A stretch of 11,022 nucleotides of DNA, from the NCBI GenBank assembly GCA_015657435.1, contig JADLKH010000004.1:169519-180540 (forward strand). Reading direction: 5' to 3'. Numbering within the stretch: position 1 is the first letter of the stretch; each line of letters starts with the position of its first letter. This document shows, piece by piece, positions 6,433-11,022 of the stretch. This stretch comes from Synergistales bacterium (GTDB lineage: Bacteria > Synergistota > Synergistia > Synergistales > 79-D21). Position numbers and translations under genes: made by a program. The notes below the pieces were generated by a model. It worked only from the letters and a program-made list of their open reading frames with translations. It was not told the origin of the DNA and did not search any database.

Positions 6433-7773
6433 ATGAAAACGGTTCTCGTCTTCGGTGCGGGGCGCGTGGCCGGGCCCGCGGTTCGCACCCTCCTCGACAA
6501 GGGACATCGGGTCACCGTCATGGACCCGGTCGTGGAGAACGCAAGACGGGTTGTCGGGGACCATCCGCGGGGAAAGGCCGTCGCCGGCGATGCACTGCGT
6601 GACGGCCCCGCGCTGATCGAATCGGATCGTCCGGACATCCTCGTCAGCCTTCTGCCCGTCGCCCTCGCGGTGTCCGCAATCGACCTGTCCATTCGCTACG
6701 GGATCAGCCAGGTTAGTCCCATCTACCTCAACACGGCGAAGCATCTGGAGGATTCGATCCGTCGCATGGGCGTCACGGTTTTGGGGGAGGTTGGTCTCGA
6801 TCCGGGCATCGACCATATTTCGGCCACCCGGACGATTCGGGGCATCCATGCCGCAGGCGGCCGGGTCGAGTCCTTCTGGTCCGTATGCGGTTCCCTGCCG
6901 GACTATGCGGCCAACACCAATCCCCTGGGCTACAAGCTGACCTGGGCGCCGGAATCCCTCGTCGCGGCGAGCGTTCGGGATGCCGTGATCGTGAAGGACG
7001 GGAGAACCGTTTCCTACCCGGGCGGCGAAGCCTTCCGCCGTTATGTCCTGGAGGAGATCGAAGGGCTGGGCTGGTTCGAGGTCTACGCCAACGCCGATTC
7101 CACGCCCTACATCGGGCAGTACGGAATGTCGGAGGTGAAGGACGTCTTCCGGGGAACGCTTCGCTTCGTCGGCTGGTGCGATTTCATCGTCGCCACCGGT
7201 TCGCTCGGTCTTTACGACCAGGAAAAGCGGTCCCTCGAAGGACTGACGTTCGCCGGGCTCATGAGGCGACTGACCGGGGCGCCCGCAAAGGCTCCGGCTC
7301 TCGAAGCGGCGGCCGCATTTCTCGGTCTGCCCGCCCATGGGCTGGTCATGAAGCAGATGAAGTGGCTCGGCCTTTTCGACGAACGGGAGATTCCCATGGC
7401 GAAAGGCAGCCCCCGCGATGTCCTGACCCTCCTTTATTACGAAAAACTCCTCCTGCTTCCCGAAGAACGGGACCTGGTCGTGATGCAGCACCGTTACCGG
7501 GTGTTCCACCCCGAGACCGGGCGAAGAACCCTGAGGACTTCGACCCTCGTGGACCGGGGCGGGGCGGGGGAGAAAACCTCGATCGCCCGGACGACCGGCA
7601 CGCCGTTCGGCATCGGGGCGGACCTGATTCTGCAGGGCCGCGTTCCAGAGAAGGGGCTTATCGGCCCCACGGTGCCGTCCATCAACGACCCGATGTTGGA
7701 GGAACTCGAAGGCATGGGCATCCGTTTCACCGAGACCGAGAGAGAACTGAATCGAAAGGAGCGAGATTCATGA
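6433..7773 (+). CDS. Saccharopine dehydrogenase family protein (Lys9-like), copy 2
   Basis: This is a 446-residue paralogue of the enzyme at 2900-4225, aligning end to end. It shares VLVFGAGRVA at the start, LDPGIDHISA (122-131), CGSLP (152-156), NPLGYKLTW (163-171), a GWFEVYANADS segment and the C-terminal SIARTTGTPFGIGADLILQG. Asp31 ends the second Rossmann strand, again suggesting NAD. The copies differ near the likely substrate pocket (VSPIYLNTAK here, VHPAYLDAET in copy 1), so they may act on different substrates or successive steps. The reaction class is reversible oxidation of a secondary amine joining an amino acid to an oxo acid; the actual substrate is unknown. ATG 6433 follows a near-ideal GGAGGTGA (6421-6428). 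It is the first gene of the right operon, and its stop overlaps the next start as ATGA (7770-7773), implying translational coupling. Confidence 0.87.
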   Translation: MKTVLVFGAGRVAGPAVRTLLDKGHRVTVMDPVVENARRVVGDHPRGKAVAGDALRDGPALIESDRPDILVSLLPVALAVSAIDLSIRYGISQVSPIYLNTAKHLEDSIRRMGVTVLGEVGLDPGIDHISATRTIRGIHAAGGRVESFWSVCGSLPDYAANTNPLGYKLTWAPESLVAASVRDAVIVKDGRTVSYPGGEAFRRYVLEEIEGLGWFEVYANADSTPYIGQYGMSEVKDVFRGTLRFVGWCDFIVATGSLGLYDQEKRSLEGLTFAGLMRRLTGAPAKAPALEAAAAFLGLPAHGLVMKQMKWLGLFDEREIPMAKGSPRDVLTLLYYEKLLLLPEERDLVVMQHRYRVFHPETGRRTLRTSTLVDRGGAGEKTSIARTTGTPFGIGADLILQGRVPEKGLIGPTVPSINDPMLEELEGMGIRFTETERELNRKERDS

Positions 7774-8678
7774 ACGAAAAGACCGAGAACGAGCTGATCC
7801 GCCCGTCGAACTGGTGGGACGCGCTGCCCAGGGAGGGGTACGGGAACCTGGATAGGCTGGACACGGGACAGGAGTGGTACGCCGTGTACCGGCTGGATTC
7901 CAGGACCCGGATCATCTACGAGGACGGGCAGTTCGACGAGAACGTCAGCTACCTTGTGGAAGGGGATCGCCAGGCGGTCCTGATCGACACCGGCGACAAC
8001 CTGGCGGACATCCGGAACCTGGTTCGGGGAATGACGGACCTGCCGGTCGCCGTCCTGAACACTCACCGACACCTGGACCACATCGGGGGGAACTACCTTT
8101 TCGACGATGTCTGGGCCTACGACCACCGGGTCACGCGAGAAGCGGCCGCCCTGGGCGTCGGGCACGAGGCGGCATCGGAGGTCATTCAGCCGGGCAGCTT
8201 CAGCAAGCCGGTTCCCCAACCGTTCTACGAAAACACCTACTGCATACCCCCGTACCGGGTCACCCGATGGATCGCGGACGGAGAACGGATCGACCTTGGA
8301 GGCAGGGTGCTCGAGGCCATCCACACGCCGGGGCACGCGCCGGACCACCTCATGTTCATGGAGCGCGAAACAGGCTATTTCTGGACGGGGGACAACTTCT
8401 ACACGGGATGCGTCTACACCCACCTGCCGTGGGGGAACCTGGACGCGTTCATCGAAACCTACGAAAAGAAGATCCTGCCCCGGGTGGCCGAAGCCCGCCT
8501 GCTTTTGCCGAGCCACAACGACCCGTGTTCCCGGCTGGGCGTTCTGGAGGAGATGGCGGCTCTGGCCCGTCTTGCCGGAAAGGGCGGGGGAACGTACGAG
8601 GCCGGCGAAAAAGGCATGCGCAAGTACGGGGGATCCTGCTTCTCCCTCGTGATCGGCCCGCAGCAGGCCGAGAAGTGA
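7770..8678 (+). CDS. Metallo-beta-lactamase-fold hydrolase
   Basis: This 302-residue enzyme has no signal peptide and so is cytoplasmic. The complete zinc-binding set is visible: HRHLDH (H99, H101, D103, H104), H189 in HTPGHAPDH, D208 in WTGDNF and H249 in LPSHNDP. This is the full two-metal site of the glyoxalase II-like MBL superfamily, whose members hydrolyse thioesters, lactones, lactams and phosphoesters. The first 50 residues are Trp- and Tyr-rich and may cap the site. They are not a domain I recognise. The ATG at 7770 overlaps the previous stop by 4 nt and follows AAAGGAG (7755-7761) at 8 nt. The frame is open further upstream, but that part is antisense-free overlap with the dehydrogenase and is not coding. 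In this operon it might hydrolyse a lactam, lactone or thioester intermediate; the exact substrate cannot be told. Confidence 0.88.
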   Translation: MNEKTENELIRPSNWWDALPREGYGNLDRLDTGQEWYAVYRLDSRTRIIYEDGQFDENVSYLVEGDRQAVLIDTGDNLADIRNLVRGMTDLPVAVLNTHRHLDHIGGNYLFDDVWAYDHRVTREAAALGVGHEAASEVIQPGSFSKPVPQPFYENTYCIPPYRVTRWIADGERIDLGGRVLEAIHTPGHAPDHLMFMERETGYFWTGDNFYTGCVYTHLPWGNLDAFIETYEKKILPRVAEARLLLPSHNDPCSRLGVLEEMAALARLAGKGGGTYEAGEKGMRKYGGSCFSLVIGPQQAEK

Positions 8679-8731
8679 ACCGGGCCGGATCAGGGAAAAG
8701 AAGAACGATTTCCGTAAGGGAGTGTTGACCG

Positions 8732-9700
8732 ATGACCGAAGCGAACAGATCCGCAGCCGAGCTTTTCGACGACGATTACGGGGAGAAGTGGTTCAGCGAC
8801 ACCGCGACCTTCGAGGAAGACCTGCTCTTCGTGTGGGGCCGGAAATGGAGCGTGTCCTCCGAGGTCGGAAAACTGAAGGCCTGCCTGGTGAGGCGTCCCG
8901 GCAAGGAGATCGAGGCCGTGAAGAACCCGGCCGACTGGCGGTGGGGGGACGTCATGGACCCGCAGAAGGCCCGCGACCAGCACGACGCCTTCACCCAGGT
9001 CTACCGGGACCACGGAGTGGAAGTCTTCTACGTTGAGGAACAGCGGCAGGATCGGCCGAACGCCATCTTCATGAGGGACAACGTGCTGGGGACACCGGAA
9101 GGGGCCATCCTGTGCCGCCAGGCCACCCGGTTCCGCCGCGGCGAAGAGGCGGCCGTTGCGAAGGCCCTGGCGAAGATCGGGTGCCCCATCGTGCGAACCG
9201 TTTCCGGCAGGGGATTCTTCGAGGGAGCCTGCGCCATGTGGATCGACCGGCATACGGTGATCCTGGGCAGCGGGGTGCGGTCCAACGCCGAGGGCATCCG
9301 CCAGGTGGAGGAGATCCTCCGCCCCATGGGAGTCGACAGCGTTCTTCGCTACCAGATCCCCTGGGGGCATGCCCACCTGGACGGGCTGATGAACCCGGTT
9401 GACCGGAAGAAGATCCTGATCTTCCCCTGGCAGACCCCGTACGATGTCATCGAGCCCCTGCGGGGGATGGGTTTCCAGCTGATCGAAGCGCCCTCCATCG
9501 AAGAGGTCAAACACGGGATGGCGGTCAACCTTGTCGCCGTCGCTCCGGGCCTGGTGGTTATGCCCGCCGGCAATCCGCAGACGCAAAAGGCGCTTGAGAA
9601 GGCCGGTGTGGAGGTTATCCCCGCGGACGTCTCGGAACTGATGAAGGGGTACGGTTCGCTCCATTGCATGACGGCCTTCCTGGAGCGGGAAGAGGCCTGA
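8732..9700 (+). CDS. Guanidino-group-modifying (pentein) enzyme, arginine deiminase/DDAH/amidinotransferase superfamily, copy 1
   Basis: This is a 322-residue cytoplasmic enzyme. Superfamily landmarks in order are PNAIFMRD (109-116), FFEGACAMW (162-170) with candidate catalytic Glu164, GHAHLDG (212-218) with His215, and SLHCMT (309-314) with the nucleophilic Cys312. Family members attack a guanidino (amidino) carbon with Cys, releasing ammonia (deiminase or dihydrolase), an amine (DDAH) or passing the amidine on (amidinotransferase). The length suits single-domain members of about 250-400 residues. Free arginine, methylated arginine, agmatine or another guanidino acid are all possible. An unusual WGRKWSVSSEVGKLKACLVRR entry segment is shared with the next gene. 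ATG 8732 has AAGGGAG upstream (8716-8722). A 53-nt gap separates it from the MBL gene and 12 nt from copy 2. Confidence 0.85.
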   Translation: MTEANRSAAELFDDDYGEKWFSDTATFEEDLLFVWGRKWSVSSEVGKLKACLVRRPGKEIEAVKNPADWRWGDVMDPQKARDQHDAFTQVYRDHGVEVFYVEEQRQDRPNAIFMRDNVLGTPEGAILCRQATRFRRGEEAAVAKALAKIGCPIVRTVSGRGFFEGACAMWIDRHTVILGSGVRSNAEGIRQVEEILRPMGVDSVLRYQIPWGHAHLDGLMNPVDRKKILIFPWQTPYDVIEPLRGMGFQLIEAPSIEEVKHGMAVNLVAVAPGLVVMPAGNPQTQKALEKAGVEVIPADVSELMKGYGSLHCMTAFLEREEA

Positions 9701-9712
9701 GGGGAGAAAAAC

Positions 9713-10732
9713 ATGGCGTCGCTGAAGGATAGCCCGCAGTATTACCACCGCGTGCTGGAGCGCATCCCGCCGCGCCCTGCCCCCGCCTTTTCCGACGAGG
9801 AAATGCAGAAGCGCGTCTGGGGCCGGCGCTGGGGGGTGAAGAACGACGTCGAGACGCTGAAGACGGTGCTCCTGCACCGCCCGGGCCCGGAAATCCGGCT
9901 GATGACCGCCGACAGGTACGACCCCTCCATCGAAGCCCTGATCGATGACGACGAACAGTGGTACTTCCGCTCGAACCGGGAGCCCGACCTGGCGAAGATG
10001 CAGGCTGAGCACGACTCGTTCGCGAAGCTGCTTAGGGACAACGGAGTCGAGGTCGTTTTCATGGACGGCGGGCCCCGGAACCCGAACGCGATGTTCACGC
10101 GCGACACGGGGATGGTCGTCGACGGAGGGCTCATCGTGTCCCGCATGGGGCCTGTCGGCAAGCCCTACGGGACGGGCCGACGGGGGGAGGAGCTCTATCT
10201 CACCCGCAAGGCCGCGGAGCTCGGCATGCCCATCCTGCGGACGATCGCGGGGGAAGGGCTCATGGAGGGCGGCAGCTTCTGCCTCCTGGACGAGCGGCAC
10301 GCCGCCGTCGGCATGAGCTTTAGGGGCAACGACTCCGGGGCCGGTCAGGTCGAGGAGGTTCTGAAACTTCTCGGCATCGAGCTGATCCGCGTCGCCCTGC
10401 CCGGATTCGCCATGCACCTGGACGGCGGGATCGTCATGGTCGATCACGACAAGGCCGTGGTCAACGTCGAACGTCTTCCCTACTGGTTCATCGACCGCCT
10501 CGGCGAGCTGGGGATCGAGCTGGTCTACGCCGACTACCGAGACGTCGGCTACGCGGTGAACGTCCTCACCATCCGTCCCGGCGTCGTGATCATGGACGAG
10601 CGGGGCGTCTGGACCCGGGAAAGCCTCGAGAAGCGCGGAGTGACCGTTCTCCCGACATGCTGGGAGGAATGCACGAAACACGGCGGAGGGGTTCACTGTT
10701 CCTCTCTCCCCCTGGTGAGGGATCGGGACTAG
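9713..10732 (+). CDS. Guanidino-group-modifying (pentein) enzyme, copy 2
   Basis: This 339-residue tandem but divergent relative of the previous gene has PNAMFTRD (124-131), LMEGGSF (183-189) with Glu185, FAMHLDGG (232-239) with His235 and GGGVHCSS (324-331) with Cys329. PN-x-x-FTRD and GGG-x-HC are close to the motifs of arginine deiminase, agmatine deiminase and glycine amidinotransferase, so Cys-dependent guanidino chemistry is well supported. An insertion at about 66-90, Asp-rich and then Trp-Tyr, is longer than in copy 1. The pair could be two subunits of one enzyme or act on two substrates. Known bacterial members yield citrulline plus ammonia, or ornithine plus CO2 and ammonia; which applies is unknown. 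ATG 9713 follows GGGGAG (9701-9706). Only 6 nt separate its stop from the next start. Confidence 0.85.
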   Translation: MASLKDSPQYYHRVLERIPPRPAPAFSDEEMQKRVWGRRWGVKNDVETLKTVLLHRPGPEIRLMTADRYDPSIEALIDDDEQWYFRSNREPDLAKMQAEHDSFAKLLRDNGVEVVFMDGGPRNPNAMFTRDTGMVVDGGLIVSRMGPVGKPYGTGRRGEELYLTRKAAELGMPILRTIAGEGLMEGGSFCLLDERHAAVGMSFRGNDSGAGQVEEVLKLLGIELIRVALPGFAMHLDGGIVMVDHDKAVVNVERLPYWFIDRLGELGIELVYADYRDVGYAVNVLTIRPGVVIMDERGVWTRESLEKRGVTVLPTCWEECTKHGGGVHCSSLPLVRDRD

Positions 10733-10738
10733 GGCCTC

Positions 10739-11022
10739 ATGGCGCGGCAAAGGGTCGACCTGGTGGTCAGGGCTCCCCACGTCCTGACAATGGAAGGGGC
10801 GGGGGTCGGTTACCGGGCCGATACGGCCCTGGCGGTGGAAAGGGGCCGGATTGAGGCCGTCGGACCCGCCGAAGCGATCCTGGGGACCTATGCGCCCGAG
10901 TCGGTGATCTTCCGCGAAAACACTCTGCTCATGCCGGGTTTCGTGGATGCCCATTGCCACATGGAGATGTCGGTGCTGCGGGGCGTCGCCCAGGATACGT
11001 CCGACTGGATGATGTCGGGCCT
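10739..11022 (+). CDS. Amidohydrolase family protein (ATZ/TRZ, S-adenosylhomocysteine deaminase-like), 3' end outside the window
   Basis: The frame is open from ATG 10739 to the window edge (94 residues). The start lies 6 nt after the previous stop, with only a weak AGGG (10731-10734) before it, suggesting coupled translation. The N-terminal beta-sandwich is recognisable (VDLVVRAPHVLTMEG, then ALAVERGRIEAVGP), followed by LLMPGFVDAHCHMEM (residues 68-82). DAHCH is the first metal-binding motif (HxH) of the amidohydrolase superfamily, and VLRGVAQD-W after it resembles the ATZ/TRZ and SAH/MTA deaminase branch. Those enzymes deaminate or dechlorinate heterocycles and cleave amidine-type C-N bonds. 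The rest of the metal site is not in the window, so activity cannot be judged. A typical member has 400-470 residues. Confidence 0.8.
   Translation, partial: MARQRVDLVVRAPHVLTMEGAGVGYRADTALAVERGRIEAVGPAEAILGTYAPESVIFRENTLLMPGFVDAHCHMEMSVLRGVAQDTSDWMMSG

Noticed and set aside
8690..10960. 756-codon open frame on the - strand across both pentein genes
   Set aside because: It is antisense to three well-supported genes, has a His-, Asp- and Arg-rich composition with no recognisable domain, and is the usual by-product of GC-rich coding sequence.
1..11022. tRNA, rRNA, CRISPR array, insertion sequence or phage elements
   Set aside because: No cloverleaf, repeat-spacer pattern, terminal inverted repeats or transposase-like protein was seen. 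Coding density and composition look even throughout.

Overview
This is a GC-rich bacterial window (no introns, short intergenic gaps, Shine-Dalgarno starts) that reads as a catabolic and transport locus for an amino-acid-like compound. The periplasmic substrate-binding protein, with a signal peptide ending in a signal-peptidase I type site, points to a diderm. The mix of NhaC-type antiporter, racemase-like enzymes and amino-acid dehydrogenase-like enzymes would suit an anaerobic amino-acid fermenter (for example Synergistota, or a deltaproteobacterial/syntrophic lineage). That taxonomic guess is weak, because no rRNA or marker gene is present.

Layout. Left module (+ strand): the 3' part of a DapF/proline-racemase-like isomerase (1-597, cut by the window edge); an NhaC-family Na+/H+ antiporter (657-2075); an Asp/Glu/hydantoin-racemase-like gene broken by one frameshift (2165-2871); and a Lys9-like saccharopine dehydrogenase-family enzyme (2900-4225), closed by a strong intrinsic terminator (4245-4280). 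Middle module (- strand): a branched-chain-amino-acid-type ABC substrate-binding protein (5461-4313) and, upstream of it, a GntR/FCD regulator (6290-5607). A 145-nt leader between them has inverted repeats. Right module (+ strand), divergent from the regulator: a second, paralogous Lys9-like dehydrogenase (6433-7773), a metallo-beta-lactamase-fold hydrolase overlapping it by 4 nt (7770-8678), two tandem divergent guanidino-group-modifying (pentein) enzymes (8732-9700 and 9713-10732), and the start of an ATZ/TRZ-type amidohydrolase (10739 to the window end).

How it may work together (inference). The regulator sits back-to-back with the right operon, and a perfect 10-bp palindrome lies in the promoter spacer, so it probably senses the substrate or an intermediate. 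The SBP would capture the substrate and NhaC would exchange ions or substrate. Racemase-like enzymes could adjust stereochemistry, pentein enzymes could deiminate or hydrolyse a guanidino group, and the MBL-fold and amidohydrolase enzymes could hydrolyse ester, lactone, amide or amidine bonds. The two dehydrogenases could oxidatively split a secondary amine of the saccharopine/opine kind. Guanidine-hydrolysing and saccharopine-dehydrogenase-like enzymes together make arginine-derived opines or related guanidino amino acids the most attractive substrate class. The substrate cannot be fixed from sequence alone.

No tRNA, rRNA, CRISPR array, insertion sequence or phage gene was seen. No gene-free stretch exceeds 150 bases.
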